A stretch of 64,000 bases of DNA, from contig JAMLJD010000019.1 of assembly GCA_023953775.1 (NCBI GenBank), positions 1 through 64,000 of the forward strand. Reading direction: 5' to 3'. The DNA comes from Rhizobiaceae bacterium. Its GTDB lineage: Bacteria; Pseudomonadota; Alphaproteobacteria; Rhizobiales; Rhizobiaceae. Positions 34,986 through 44,930 of this stretch are shown here, piece by piece (the stretch's first letter is position 1; every line of letters starts with the position of its first letter). The translations under genes and the position numbers were made by a program. Below the pieces are notes generated by a model. It was not told the origin of the DNA and ran no database searches. It worked only from the letters and a program-made list of their open reading frames with translations.

Positions 34986-36418
34986 GACGCAGCCGCAAGG
35001 TCAAGATACTCGCAACGCTGGGACCTGCCTCGTCCGAAGAGCATATGATCAAGGCGCTGTTCGAGGCCGGCGCCGACGTCTTCCGTATCAATATGAGCCA
35101 TGCCGACCACGCGCTGATGCGTACGCTGGTCGAACGGATCCGCAGGGTCGAGGACCAGGTCGGCCGCCCGATCGGCATCCTTGCCGACCTGCAGGGTCCC
35201 AAGCTCAGGGTCGGCAAATTCAAGGACGGCTCGGCCGAGCTCGAGGCCGGCCAGACCTTCACCCTGGACGACCAGGACAAGCCGGGTGACGCGACGCGGG
35301 TATTCCTGCCGCACCCCGAAATCCTGAGCTCGGTGAAGCCGGGCGACCGGTTGCTGGTCGACGACGGACGGCTGCATCTGCGCGCCGACAAGAGCGACGG
35401 CAAGTCGATCGTCTGCACCGTCGTCTCCGGCACCAAGATATCGGATCGCAAGGGCGTGAGCCTGCCCGACACCGACCTTCCCCTCGGCGCCCTGACCGAC
35501 AAGGACCGCAAGGATCTGGACGCGGTGCTGGCGACCGGGGTCGACTGGATCGCGCTGTCGTTCATCCAGCGTCCGGAAGACCTCGCGGAAGTGCGCAAGG
35601 TGGCGCGTGGCCGGGCCGCGCTTCTGGCCAAGATCGAGAAGCCGCAGGCGGTGGCGCGACTTTCCGAGATCATCGAACTTTCCGACGCGCTGATGGTGGC
35701 GCGCGGCGACCTCGGCGTCGAGATGCCACTCGAAGCGGTTCCCGGCATCCAGAAACAGATCACCCGTGCCTGCCGCAAGGCCGGCAAGCCGGTGGTTGTG
35801 GCGACCCAGATGCTGGAATCGATGATCTCTGCGCCTGTGCCGACACGCGCCGAGGTTTCCGACGTCTCCATCGCCGTGTTCGAGGGCGCCGACGCGATCA
35901 TGCTGTCGGCGGAATCGGCGGCAGGCGACTATCCGGTCGAGGCCGTCTCGACGATGAACCGCATCGCCGAGCAGGTGGAGCGCGATCCTCTCTATCCCGG
36001 CATCATCAATGCCCAGCGTTCCGAGCCAGAGCCGACCGGGGCCGATGCGATCTCGCTCGCCGCGCGGCAGATCGCCGAGACGCTGAAGCTGTCGGCGATC
36101 GTCACCTATACCTCGTCGGGGACGACCGGGCTGCGCGCCGCGCGCGAACGTCCGCAACTGCCGATCATCGCGCTGTCGCCCGTGCTGCAGACGGCACGCC
36201 GCCTGTCGCTCGTCTGGGGCACGCATTGCGTGGTGACCGGCGACGCCAACGATCTGGACGACATGGTCGATCGCGCCTGCCGCATCGCCTATGACGAGCA
36301 GTTCGCGCGCTCCGGCGACCGCATCATCGTCACGGCCGGCGTGCCGCTGAGGACGCCCGGCGCGACCAACATGCTGCGCATCGCCTATATCGCCTCGGAC
36401 GGGCGGGGCGGACTGTAA
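34982..36418 (+). CDS. pyk: pyruvate kinase
   Basis: 478 residues. Converts phosphoenolpyruvate and ADP to pyruvate and ATP in glycolysis. KILATLGPASS opens the barrel; ADLQGPKLRVG, FRINMSH, AKIEKPQAV, VARGDLGVEMPL and TQMLESM contain the substrate, K+ and Mg2+ ligands. The C-terminal effector domain ends with GATNMLRIAYI. Translation is coupled to the DUF1036 gene. Confidence 0.97.
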   Translation: MRRSRKVKILATLGPASSEEHMIKALFEAGADVFRINMSHADHALMRTLVERIRRVEDQVGRPIGILADLQGPKLRVGKFKDGSAELEAGQTFTLDDQDKPGDATRVFLPHPEILSSVKPGDRLLVDDGRLHLRADKSDGKSIVCTVVSGTKISDRKGVSLPDTDLPLGALTDKDRKDLDAVLATGVDWIALSFIQRPEDLAEVRKVARGRAALLAKIEKPQAVARLSEIIELSDALMVARGDLGVEMPLEAVPGIQKQITRACRKAGKPVVVATQMLESMISAPVPTRAEVSDVSIAVFEGADAIMLSAESAAGDYPVEAVSTMNRIAEQVERDPLYPGIINAQRSEPEPTGADAISLAARQIAETLKLSAIVTYTSSGTTGLRAARERPQLPIIALSPVLQTARRLSLVWGTHCVVTGDANDLDDMVDRACRIAYDEQFARSGDRIIVTAGVPLRTPGATNMLRIAYIASDGRGGL

Positions 36419-36427
36419 TATCCTGAA

Positions 36428-37492
36428 CTACTGCGCCGGCTGGGCGAGCGGCGGCTTGGGATCGGGGCAACGCTCGACCGGGCCGAAGGCGTCGCCGGCG
36501 ACGCGGCGCTCGACGGACTTCGCGGCGGCCTGCAGGTCGACCGGCCGGCCGGCGACCTTCTCGATCGCGGCGACAATGAGGTCCGGCGCGATCCAGTCCG
36601 GCTTGTGGCCCAGATTGTCGACCCAGACGAGTTCGGCGCCCGGTATGTCACGGGCCAGGCCTTCCGAGTGGATTTCCTCGTAGACCACGGTGTCGCGGTT
36701 GCCCGAGATCACGACGGCCGGTACGGCGACCTCCGAATAGCGCGGCGCGGCCTCGACCACGTGGTCGTAGAGGCCGGCGACGTCGATCGCATTGGCGTGA
36801 AAGGCACCCGGCCGCAGCACGAGCCCGATCGAGGCGTCCTCGACATATCGGTCTGGCAATCGGTTGGGCGAGAACACGCAGGCGCTGGCGGCGTTCATCC
36901 GCAAGATGCCGCCCGGCCAGGCGAGCGTCTCGGCGAAGACCCGGCCGACGACCGGGATCGCGGTCAGCGCGTAGTACCAGGAGGTCCCGGCTCCCGGCCA
37001 GGGATGCGAGGCGGCGGAGACGAAGACGAGGCCGGACGTCCTGCCCGGGTGGGCGAGCGCAAAGGCGGCGGTGACAGCGCCGCCGAAGGAGTGTCCGACA
37101 ATGACGGCGTGCTTCATGCCCAGTTCGTCCATCAGCGCGGCGATGGTGTCGGCCTGACCGAAGGGGGTTTCGTTGGTTCGACCGCGGCCCGACCAGCCAT
37201 GGCCCGGGCGGTCGAAAAACAGCATCTCGGCACGGCCTTCGAGAAGCGGACGGAGCGGAAGCATCTGGTCCTTGAGGTTGCCGCTCGCGCCGTGGACGAA
37301 GACCAGCGGCGGCAGGTCGCCGTCGGCAGGGCCGGGGACGTGCATGTAGTGCATCCGGGTTCCGGCGACCGTCATGAATTCACCTGCCGGGGGATTGCGG
37401 CGCTCGATAAGCCACGCGCCAACGCGGCTGACGCCGGCCAGGCCGAAAAACAGGGCGAACACAAACGCGATGAGTGCCGTGACGAGATTCAT
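36428..37492 (-). CDS. alpha/beta hydrolase with N-terminal membrane anchor
   Basis: 354 residues. A hydrophobic helix at about 3-25 is an anchor or uncleaved signal. PLVFVHGASGN is the oxyanion strand, VGHSFGGAVT the nucleophile elbow, ISGNRDTVVY the acid region and NLGHKPDW the catalytic His. Haloperoxidase/epoxide-hydrolase-like group; substrate unknown. Convergent with pyk, nine bases apart. Confidence 0.88.
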   Translation of the reverse strand: MNLVTALIAFVFALFFGLAGVSRVGAWLIERRNPPAGEFMTVAGTRMHYMHVPGPADGDLPPLVFVHGASGNLKDQMLPLRPLLEGRAEMLFFDRPGHGWSGRGRTNETPFGQADTIAALMDELGMKHAVIVGHSFGGAVTAAFALAHPGRTSGLVFVSAASHPWPGAGTSWYYALTAIPVVGRVFAETLAWPGGILRMNAASACVFSPNRLPDRYVEDASIGLVLRPGAFHANAIDVAGLYDHVVEAAPRYSEVAVPAVVISGNRDTVVYEEIHSEGLARDIPGAELVWVDNLGHKPDWIAPDLIVAAIEKVAGRPVDLQAAAKSVERRVAGDAFGPVERCPDPKPPLAQPAQ

Positions 37493-37552
37493 GTCGGGGA
37501 GATTACGGTGAGAATTGCGAAAAAGTTGCGCAGGAAAGGGATGCAGGAGCGG

Positions 37553-38131
37553 TTAGATGCCTTCGCCCGTCAGCTCCTCGGTGAGGGTGACGACCTCGCC
37601 CTGTGCCTCGCGCATCATCGGGTAGATGTCGAGCACGCGGCGGTAGGCCGAAAGCGCTGCCTTCTTGTGTCCGGACGCCTTGAGAATGCCGGCCATGCCG
37701 CTCAGGGCCCCGAAATGGCGCGGCTCCAGACGCAGCGTCCGCTCGATGTCGCTCATCGACTTGGCGTGATCGTTCATCATGAAGTGGACGGTGGCGCGAC
37801 GGTTCCAGCCCTCGGCGAAATCCGGCTCGAGGATGACGACCTGATCGAGGAAATCCAGCGCGATATCGAACTTCTTGGCCTTCATCGCGTCGTCGGCCCA
37901 TTGCATCATGAGGTCGACCGTCGCGCTGCCCGAGGCGCGCCATTCGGCCCAGATCCGCCCGGCGATCCTGACGGCCGCGCGCTCGTTGCGCTCACGCTTC
38001 AATTCGCCGAACAGCCTGTCGAGATCCGAAAGCGCGTCGGTGGGCGTCACTGCCGTGGAGAGCGGCGCATCGGAAGCGCGCGCCGGCAGGGACGCGACGA
38101 ACGCCAGGACAACAAGCGCAAAAAATCGCAT
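37553..38131 (-). CDS. exported TPR protein, paralogue of the 19507 gene
   Basis: 192 residues with a signal peptide (MRFFALVVLAFVASLPARA) and two to three TPR units: FAEGWNRRATVHFMMNDHAK and LRLEPRHFGALSGMAGIL. The middle and C-terminal half match the TPR protein at 19507-20109. Likely a periplasmic scaffold. It is about 60 bases upstream of the alpha/beta hydrolase gene in the same direction. Confidence 0.86.
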   Translation of the reverse strand: MRFFALVVLAFVASLPARASDAPLSTAVTPTDALSDLDRLFGELKRERNERAAVRIAGRIWAEWRASGSATVDLMMQWADDAMKAKKFDIALDFLDQVVILEPDFAEGWNRRATVHFMMNDHAKSMSDIERTLRLEPRHFGALSGMAGILKASGHKKAALSAYRRVLDIYPMMREAQGEVVTLTEELTGEGI

Positions 38132-38195
38132 GGCGGGAGTCTAGCCCGCCATGCGATCGCGTCAAACTGAAATTCGCGTGAAGGCGCGAGGGCCC

Positions 38196-38321
38196 TCAGC
38201 CCTGGCGGGCCTTGAAGCGCGGATCCGTCTTGTTGATGATGTAGATGCGCCCCTTGCGGCGGACCATGCGGTTGTCGCGATGGCGGCTCTTGAGGGCCTT
38301 GAGCGAGTTCTTGATCTTCAT
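38196..38321 (-). CDS. rpmJ: 50S ribosomal protein bL36 (zinc-free, YkgO type)
   Basis: 41 residues, [20 protein letters not shown], a bL36 of the C-minus type without the zinc-binding CxxC and His residues. Basic, with [16 protein letters not shown] at the end. It is one of three zinc-free ribosomal zinc-ribbon homologues in the window. A good promoter (38399-38427) and a GC hairpin lie upstream. Confidence 0.95.
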   Translation of the reverse strand: MKIKNSLKALKSRHRDNRMVRRKGRIYIINKTDPRFKARQG

Positions 38322-38362
38322 CGTCTTCGTCCGTTCGTGTGGGCCGTCGAGGCCATAAACAA

Positions 38363-38382
38363 GGCGCGCCTCGCGGCGCGCC
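38363..38382 (-). promoter_or_regulatory. GC-rich hairpin in the L36 leader
   Basis: On the minus strand GGCGCGCC-GCGA-GGCGCGCC, an eight-base-pair stem closed by a GNRA tetraloop, inside the leader of the L36 mRNA 42 bases before the start codon. No T tract follows, so it is not a terminator; an RNA regulatory or stability role is inferred. Confidence 0.5.
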
Positions 38383-38398
38383 GGAATTCGTTGCTGGC

Positions 38399-38427
38399 TC
38401 ATAAGGGAAAGGCGGTGGCCGTGTCAA
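38399..38427 (-). promoter_or_regulatory. candidate promoter of the L36 gene
   Basis: TTGACA (38422-38427), 17-base spacer and TTATGA (38399-38404) on the minus strand, very close to the sigma70 consensus. It predicts a leader of about 70 bases. Confidence 0.6.
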
Positions 38428-38527
38428 GGCGCAGCCACCGCGCCATAGCCGGGGTCGGTCCCGCGATTGCCGCCTTTTTCTGGCCATCGGAAGGGGTATT
38501 CTCCGCACGGGTTTGGGAGCCAAGGGC

Positions 38528-41500
38528 ATGCGAGACAGGTTTCGCACAGCACGGGCGATCGTGAAGACGGCAAGGCTGGCGCTTTTGTGCGGCGCCATCG
38601 GCGTGTCGTCGTTCGGCGCCGCGGCAGGGCCGGCGGAGGATGCCGGAACCGATGCGGCCGCGATCCAGCGTTTTCTCGACGCCGGCAAACCGAAGGACGG
38701 CGAGATTTTCGCCCGCGATGCGCTGGCGCGCGCCGAGGCCGCGCTCGGCCCGGACACGCTCGAAACCGCAAATCTCTACCGGCTGATGGGCGATACGCTG
38801 TTTGACCAGCGCGACTACGCGGCCGCCGAACCGTGGTTCCGCAAGGCGCTCGCCGTGCGGCGCGCCAGGCTGGGCGACAGCCATGCCGATACGGCGCGCT
38901 CGGTTGGCGATCTCGCGGTGACGCTGAAGTCGATGCGCAAGTTCGACGAGGCCGAACCGCTCTACCGCGAGGCGATCGACATCCGCGTGCGCGCGTTCGG
39001 CGCCGAGCACGAGGAGGTGGCCAAGAGCTGGTTCCGCCTGGCGCGGTTCCACGACGGCAAAGGCGACTATCTGAAGGCAGCCGAAATCCTCGAGACGGCG
39101 GTCGCCATCGGAACGAAGGCGCTCGGCGCCGAGGATCCGCTGGTCATCGGCTGGGAGGGCGAGCGCGCCGCCATGCTGTTCGACGGCGGCGACACGGCGG
39201 CGGCCGAGCCGGCCTATCGGGACGTGATCGGGCGCGCCGAGCGGGTTCTCGCGCCGGACGATCTCTACCTCGCGACGTTCCGGCAGGGGCTGTCGAACCT
39301 CCTGCGCCAGTCGGGACGTTTCGGCGAGGCCGAGACGCTGAACAGGGCGGCGCTGGCAACGCGCCTGGCCAAGCTCGGCCCCGAACACCCGGCAGTCGCC
39401 TCGTCGCTCGAAAGCCTTGGACGCTGCATGGAGCAGACCGACCGGCCGAAGGAGGCGTTCGACGCCTATAGCCAGGCGCTGGCGATCCGCGAGAAGACTG
39501 CCGGCGCGGAAAGCCCGCCCGTTGCGACGATGCTGACGCGAGTCGGCGTCGTCGAGCTGTGGCTCGACCGGAACATCGACGCGGAGCGGAGCTTTCGCCG
39601 CCTTCTCGACATCGAGGTCAAGCTGCACGGGCCGGACAGCGCGCAGGCGGGCGATGCGGCGCGCTGGATCGCCAATGCGCTGAAGGGGCAGGAACGCGAG
39701 GCCGAGGCGGAGATCTTCGCGAAGCGGGCCCTGGCGATCAGCGAGGTCACCTACGGGCCGGATCACGTCATCACCGCCTATGATCTCATTTCGCTCGGCC
39801 TGATGTTCGCCGGCCAGCAGCGTTTCGACGAGGCCGAGCCGATGCTCGTCAGGGCGCTCGAGGTGATGGACATGAGCGAGGCGACGCGCAAGCACGCCAT
39901 CGCTGCGCGCACCGTGCTCTCCTTCGCCAAGCTCAGCACCAATGATTTCGACACCGCGTCGGCCTATGCGGAACGCGCGCTGGCGGATTCGATCGAGCTC
40001 AACGGCGCCGAGCACAGCGACACCGCGAACATGATGCTGTCGCTGGCGTTCATCCGCATGTACCAGAACCGGCCCGACGAGGCACAGAAGCTTGCCGACG
40101 AGGCCGGACGCATCTTCGAGCCGCTGCCGGTGCAGAGCCGCGCCTACATCCGCACAATCAGCCTCAGGGGCAGCATCGCGCTCAAGAAGAACCGCGCCGC
40201 CGAGGCGCTCGGCCTGTTCGAGCGCGTGCGGGACATGCTCTCGCAACAATACGGGCCGGACAATGTCGAACTGCAGTCGGCCTTCTCCGACATCGGCAAG
40301 GCGGCTTTCGCGCTTGGAGATTATGCAGAGGCCGTCGCCAATCTCGAGCGCTCGACGGCGATGATCGAGCGCATCGCCGAGGTCAACAGTGAGATGGCGT
40401 TCACCAGCCGAACCGGCGATATCGAGGACGCGGCGGTGGCGCGCGGTGCTGTGTTCGACCACCTCGTGAAGGCCTATGACCGGCTGTCGCCCGAAGGCAG
40501 CGCAGACCGGGCCGAGGCCGCGGAAAAGGCCTTTCTCGTCGCCCAGCGGGTGATCGAATCTGAGGCGGCGACTGCGCTCGCACAGATGGCGGCGCGGCAG
40601 GCGGCGGGAACCGGCGAACTCGCCGGACTGGTGCGCGAGCGGCAGGACCTGGTCGATCTGTGGCGCGCCGAGGACCGCAAGCTGACCGCGCTCCTGGCCG
40701 TACCGCCCGACAAGCGGGACGAGCGACGGGTCGAGGAGGTTCGCGGCAAGCTCGCCGCGGCCGACCGGCGGATCGGCGACATCGACGCCGCGCTGCAATC
40801 GGGATTTCCCGATTTCGCCGAACTGCAGAAGCCCGGCGCGCTGGATTTCGACGCCGTGCGTGCGCGGCTCGCCGATGACGAGGTGCTGCTGCTCTACGCC
40901 GATACGAGCAGCCTCGGCGCGACCGATTTCGAGACCTATCTCTGGGCAGTACCGAAGGTTGGACCCGTTCGGTGGATCAGGCTGGCGCCTTCGACGCGGC
41001 AATTGTCGTCCGACGTCAGGACCCTGCGCGAGATGATGGGGTGGGGCCGCAGACGCGCGGCGCGGCCGCGTTCGGCAGCGGCACGACCGGCGACCGCAGC
41101 GCGCGGGTGCTTGCGAAGGCCCACCAGCTCTACGAGGCGACGCTCGCGGGCGTGGCGGACATGATCGCGGGCAAGGACCTGGTGATCGTCCCGTCGAAGA
41201 AGCTTGCCGGCCTGCCGTTCCATCTGATGGTTTCGCAGACGCCGGCGGCGAGCGACGATGCCTATCGTGACGCGCACTGGCTGGCGCTCGATCACGCCAT
41301 CATCGTGCTGCCGTCTGTTGCAGCGCTCGATGCCGCGCCGGCCGGCGACGCGCGCGTCGCCGGCCGTACGCCCTATGTCGGCTTCGCAAACCCGCTGCTG
41401 ACCGGCCGCGATGGCACCGACAGGAGCGCCTTCGCGCGGTCGGGCTGTGCGCCGGCCATGGAGGCGGAGACGCTGGTCGCTTCGGCGGAATTGCCGGAGA

Positions 41501-42150
41501 CGCAAAGCCTTTTCCGGGGCGCGATGGCCGACGTCGACGCGGTGCGGAGCCTGGCGCCGCTGCCCGAGACGACGGACGAGGCCTGCGCCGTCGCCGAAAC
41601 GCTTGGCGCGGCCCCCGAGGCCGTCAGGCTCGGCAAGGACGCGACCGAGGCCGAAGCCAAGCGGATGTCGGAGGACGGCGAACTGGCGCGCGCCCGCATC
41701 CTCCATTTCGCGACCCACGGCCTGGTGTCGGGGGAACTGTCCGGTCTGGCAGAGCCGGCGATCGTCCTGACCCCGCCGGACGAGCCGAGCCGCGAGGATG
41801 ACGGGCTGCTCACCGCCTCCGAGGTGACCACGCTGAAGCTCAATGCCGACTGGGTGATCCTCTCGGCCTGCAACACGGCCGCCGGCGACGGCGGCGGCGA
41901 GGCGTTGTCCGGCCTCGCGCGGGCCTTCTTCTACGCCGGAGCGCGGGCCCTGATGGTATCGCACTGGCCGGTCAATTCGGATGCCGCGGTGCGGCTCGCC
42001 ACCGGGGCGATCGGCGAGATCGCCGCAGATCCGAGCGTCGACCGGGCGGAGGCGCTGCGCCGGGCCATGGTGGCCGAGATCAAGCGCGGCGGACGCCATG
42101 CCGATCCCGCCAACTGGGCGCCGTTCATCCTCGTCGGCGCGTCGCGGTGA
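38528..42150 (+). pseudogene. TPR-CHAT protein, interrupted by one frameshift
   Basis: The intact protein would be about 1207 residues: signal-like N-terminus, about ten TPR units (residues 50-560), a helical linker and a C-terminal CHAT domain, the caspase-like peptidase fold. The His-Cys pair is visible in ILHFATHGLVSG and WVILSACNTAAGDG, with GLARAFFYAGARALMVSHW after it. The first frame runs to 41164 and the second is open from 40972. Homologous reading passes from the first (ending LREMMG) to the second (starting VGPQTRG) at the run ATGATGGGGTGGGG (41033-41046). One extra G would restore it. Sequencing error, true loss or slippage are all possible. Confidence 0.8.
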
Positions 42151-42153
42151 GGC

Positions 42154-43236
42154 TTAGCTCCTTGAGCGCAGCCGGGTAAAGTGGCCCATCTTGCGGCCCG
42201 GGCGGGTCTCTGCCTTGCCGTAGAGATGGACCATCACATCGGGCTCGGCTGCCAGCGCGGCGGCGCGTTCCACGTCCGCGCCGATCAGGTTTTCCATCAC
42301 GCAATCCGAATGGCGGTCGCTTGTGCCGAGCGGCAGGCCGACGATCGCCCTGACGTGCTGCTCGAACTGCGAGATGACGCAGGCCGCCTCGGTCCAGTGG
42401 CCGGAATTGTGGACGCGCGGGGCGATCTCGTTGACCAGTACGGCGCCGTCACCCAGGACGAAGAATTCCACGCCGAGCACGCCGACATAGCCGAGCGCGT
42501 CGACAATGGCGAAGGCCGCGTCGCGGGCAGACGTTGCGGTGCGGGCTGAAACGCCGGCAGGCACCGTCGAGCTATGCAGGATGCCGTCGCGGTGGACGTT
42601 GCGCGCCGGATCGTAGGCGGCCCTCGATCCGTCGCGGCCTCCCGCGGCGATCACAGAAATCTCGCAGTCGAATTCGACGAAGCCCTCGAGGATCAGCGGC
42701 ACGCCGCCCATCGCGTCGAAAACGCCTTCGGTGTCGCGGGCAGCGGCATTCCGGAATACGCGCTGACCCTTGCCGTCATAGCCCATGCGCCGCGTCTTGA
42801 GGACGCCGCTGCCGCCGAAGCGTTCCAGCGCGGCGGCAAGGCCGGCATCGTTGTCCACAGGCGCGAAGGGAGCTGTGGATATCCCGATGCCGTTGAGGAA
42901 GGTTTTTTCCGCCAGCCGGTCCTGCGATGCCTCGAGCGCGGCGGCAGGAGGGAAGACCGCGACGCGTTCCGGCAGCGCGCGCAGGGCCGCGACCGGCACG
43001 TTCTCGAACTCATAGGTGATCACATCGGCCGCGGCGCCGAGTTCGGCGAGAGCGTCGGCATCGTCATAGGCGGCGACGAGATGACGGTTTGCGACCTGCT
43101 CGGCGGGACAGAAGGCCTGAGGCTCCAGCACCAGCGTCCGGTAGCCCAGTCGGGCAGCTGCCATTGCCAGCATGCGCCCGAGCTGGCCGCCGCCGATGAT
43201 GCCGATGGTCGCGCCGGGCGGCAGCGCGCCGCTCAT
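42154..43236 (-). CDS. purK: 5-(carboxyamino)imidazole ribonucleotide synthase
   Basis: 360-residue ATP-grasp enzyme making N5-CAIR from AIR and bicarbonate in purine synthesis. [21 protein letters not shown] starts the fold; [17 protein letters not shown] and [14 protein letters not shown] are PurK signatures. Its start overlaps the purE stop by four bases, so the pair forms an operon. It converges on the CHAT gene with three bases between the stops. Confidence 0.96.
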   Translation of the reverse strand: MSGALPPGATIGIIGGGQLGRMLAMAAARLGYRTLVLEPQAFCPAEQVANRHLVAAYDDADALAELGAAADVITYEFENVPVAALRALPERVAVFPPAAALEASQDRLAEKTFLNGIGISTAPFAPVDNDAGLAAALERFGGSGVLKTRRMGYDGKGQRVFRNAAARDTEGVFDAMGGVPLILEGFVEFDCEISVIAAGGRDGSRAAYDPARNVHRDGILHSSTVPAGVSARTATSARDAAFAIVDALGYVGVLGVEFFVLGDGAVLVNEIAPRVHNSGHWTEAACVISQFEQHVRAIVGLPLGTSDRHSDCVMENLIGADVERAAALAAEPDVMVHLYGKAETRPGRKMGHFTRLRSRS

Positions 43237-43724
43237 GCGTCGTCCTTCGGACGGTCGGCGACCCTGTCCGTCTGGGCGGCGCGCCAGGCGTCGAGCCGTG
43301 CGGCGAGGCCGTCATCGGAAAGGGCGAGGACCGCCGCGGCGAGCAGCGCGGCATTGGCGGCGCCGGCCTTGCCGATCGCCAGCGTACCGACCGGAATTCC
43401 GGCCGGCATCTGGACTATCGAGTGAAGCGAATCGACGCCGGACAGCGCCCTGGATTCGACCGGTACGCCGAAGACAGGAAGCGGCGTCAGCGCCGCCGTC
43501 ATGCCCGGCAGGTGCGCGGCCCCACCGGCACCGGCGATGATGACCTTGAAGCCGTCCGCCCTGGCGCCGCGCGCGAAATCATACAGGCGCTGGGGCGTGC
43601 GGTGGGCCGAAACGATCCGCGCCTCGTGGGAAATCTCCAGCTCCGCGAGAATGTCGGCGGCGTGTTTCATGGTCGCCCAGTCGGACTGGCTTCCCATGAT
43701 GATGGCGACGTCGGATTGTGTCAT
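43233..43724 (-). CDS. purE: 5-(carboxyamino)imidazole ribonucleotide mutase
   Basis: 163 residues. Class I PurE converting N5-CAIR to 4-carboxy-AIR. [28 protein letters not shown] and [13 protein letters not shown] hold the active-site Ser, Asp and His. First gene of the purEK operon; purK overlaps its stop. Confidence 0.97.
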   Translation of the reverse strand: MTQSDVAIIMGSQSDWATMKHAADILAELEISHEARIVSAHRTPQRLYDFARGARADGFKVIIAGAGGAAHLPGMTAALTPLPVFGVPVESRALSGVDSLHSIVQMPAGIPVGTLAIGKAGAANAALLAAAVLALSDDGLAARLDAWRAAQTDRVADRPKDDA

Positions 43725-43752
43725 GCGGCGGTCCGGTGAAGGCCCGATCGGA

Positions 43753-43956
43753 TCAGGCGATGATGTCGGGGATGATGCGATCCTCGAGCTGCTGGAGCTT
43801 GTCCTTCAGTGCGAGCTTCTTCTTTTTCATGCGCTGGATCTGCAGTGGGTCGCAGCCGGTGGCGATCATGGCGTTGATCGCCGCGTCGAAGTCGGCATGG
43901 TCCTGTTTCAGCCGCGCAAACTCAAGACGAACCTCGGCCTGTTCCTGTTCCGACAT
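43753..43956 (-). CDS. YdcH family (DUF465) protein
   Basis: 67-residue helical protein, [20 protein letters not shown] then [20 protein letters not shown], a match to the DUF465/YdcH family of small coiled-coil proteins of unknown function. It lies 28 bases upstream of purE on the same strand and is divergent from a second YdcH-like gene at 44181. Confidence 0.88.
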   Translation of the reverse strand: MSEQEQAEVRLEFARLKQDHADFDAAINAMIATGCDPLQIQRMKKKKLALKDKLQQLEDRIIPDIIA

Positions 43957-44180
43957 ATGCAGTGACCGTTCCGGGGACCGACGCGCGAGCGTCCGTTGGC
44001 GGGACCGGCAAACCCGATTGCCAGCGTGGGCGGCCCTTAGCACATTTCGCCCGATTCGGAAATGCTACCACCGAAAGTTCGACACGAAACGCGACCGGTG
44101 GCACACTGTCATCGGGCCGTCATCGATTCTTCGTCGGAAGGTCCGCGCGGCCCGCGAGGAAAGACGAAAGGGAGAGCCAT

Positions 44181-44360
44181 ATGTCTCTTGCATCGCATCT
44201 TGCAGAGCTGCAGCGCAAACACGGCGATCTTGAACGCGAAATCGACGACGCGATGAACCATCCGTCGGTCGACGATTTCGAACTCTCGAGGCTCAAGCGC
44301 CGCAAGCTGGCGATCAAGGACGAAATCGAGAAACTGAGGCTCACGCCGACGCGGCACTGA
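44181..44360 (+). CDS. YdcH family (DUF465) protein, second copy
   Basis: 59 residues, MSLASHLAELQRKHGDLERE followed by VDDFELSRLKRRKLAIKDEI, the DUF465 pattern of two helices with a basic turn. GGGAG precedes the ATG. Divergent from the related gene at 43753-43956, sharing about 220 bases of upstream region. A hairpin at 44463-44493 downstream (GGACC/GGTCC outer arms) may end its transcript. Confidence 0.9.
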   Translation: MSLASHLAELQRKHGDLEREIDDAMNHPSVDDFELSRLKRRKLAIKDEIEKLRLTPTRH

Positions 44361-44632
44361 GTGTCCAAGGGTTCCGAACCCTAAACCCCGGCCGCGGCAC
44401 TACGAGCACATGCAGCCAGGTGGAATGACCCGGCATCGCATGAATGTTTGAAGTTGAAATCCGGACCAAGCTTCCGTTCCCGGAGCAAGGTCCAGTATGC
44501 CGCGGCGGACCGATGCGGTATTTCATGCGGCCGTGCCGAGCGGCCCCTCTAACGTTTTTTGCCGAGACAGGCGCCGTGCAGGCGCCGGCCCGCGATGTGG
44601 CCCGTGGCGGACCCGCCGGCGGGTCGCTGCTG

Positions 44633-44899
44633 CTATTGGGTTTCCCAGAACTGATCGAGCCAGATGTTCAGTTTTATCAGGCCCGGCCCGCCGATGGAGT
44701 AGATGCGGCGCGTTCCCTCGGCCCGCGCGCTGACGAGGCCGGTGTCGAGCAGGACCTTGAGGTGCTGGGAGACGGCCGGCCTGGAAACCGGCAGGCCGTC
44801 GGCGAGTTCACCGACGGTCTTGGGGCCGCGGCGCAGCTCCTCGAGGATATGGCGACGGTTCGAATCGGCGATCGCCGCAAAGGCGTCCTGTTCGCTCAT
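44633..44899 (-). CDS. ArsR-family winged-helix regulator
   Basis: 88 residues. AAIADSNRRHILEELRRGPK and LADGLPVSRPAVSQHLKVLL form the winged helix; VSARAEGTRRIYSI is the wing. No clear metal site. It follows the MFS gene by 31 bases on the same strand, so both may be co-transcribed. Shorter than most ArsR proteins, but the fold appears complete. Confidence 0.88.
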   Translation of the reverse strand: MSEQDAFAAIADSNRRHILEELRRGPKTVGELADGLPVSRPAVSQHLKVLLDTGLVSARAEGTRRIYSIGGPGLIKLNIWLDQFWETQ

Positions 44900-44930
44900 A
44901 TGCCTTTGTACGGCGAAATGCAGGTTCGCC

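Noticed and set aside
37503-37943. Minus-strand frame overlapping the TPR gene
   Set aside because: Out-of-frame shadow of the exported TPR protein, which has a signal peptide and repeats.
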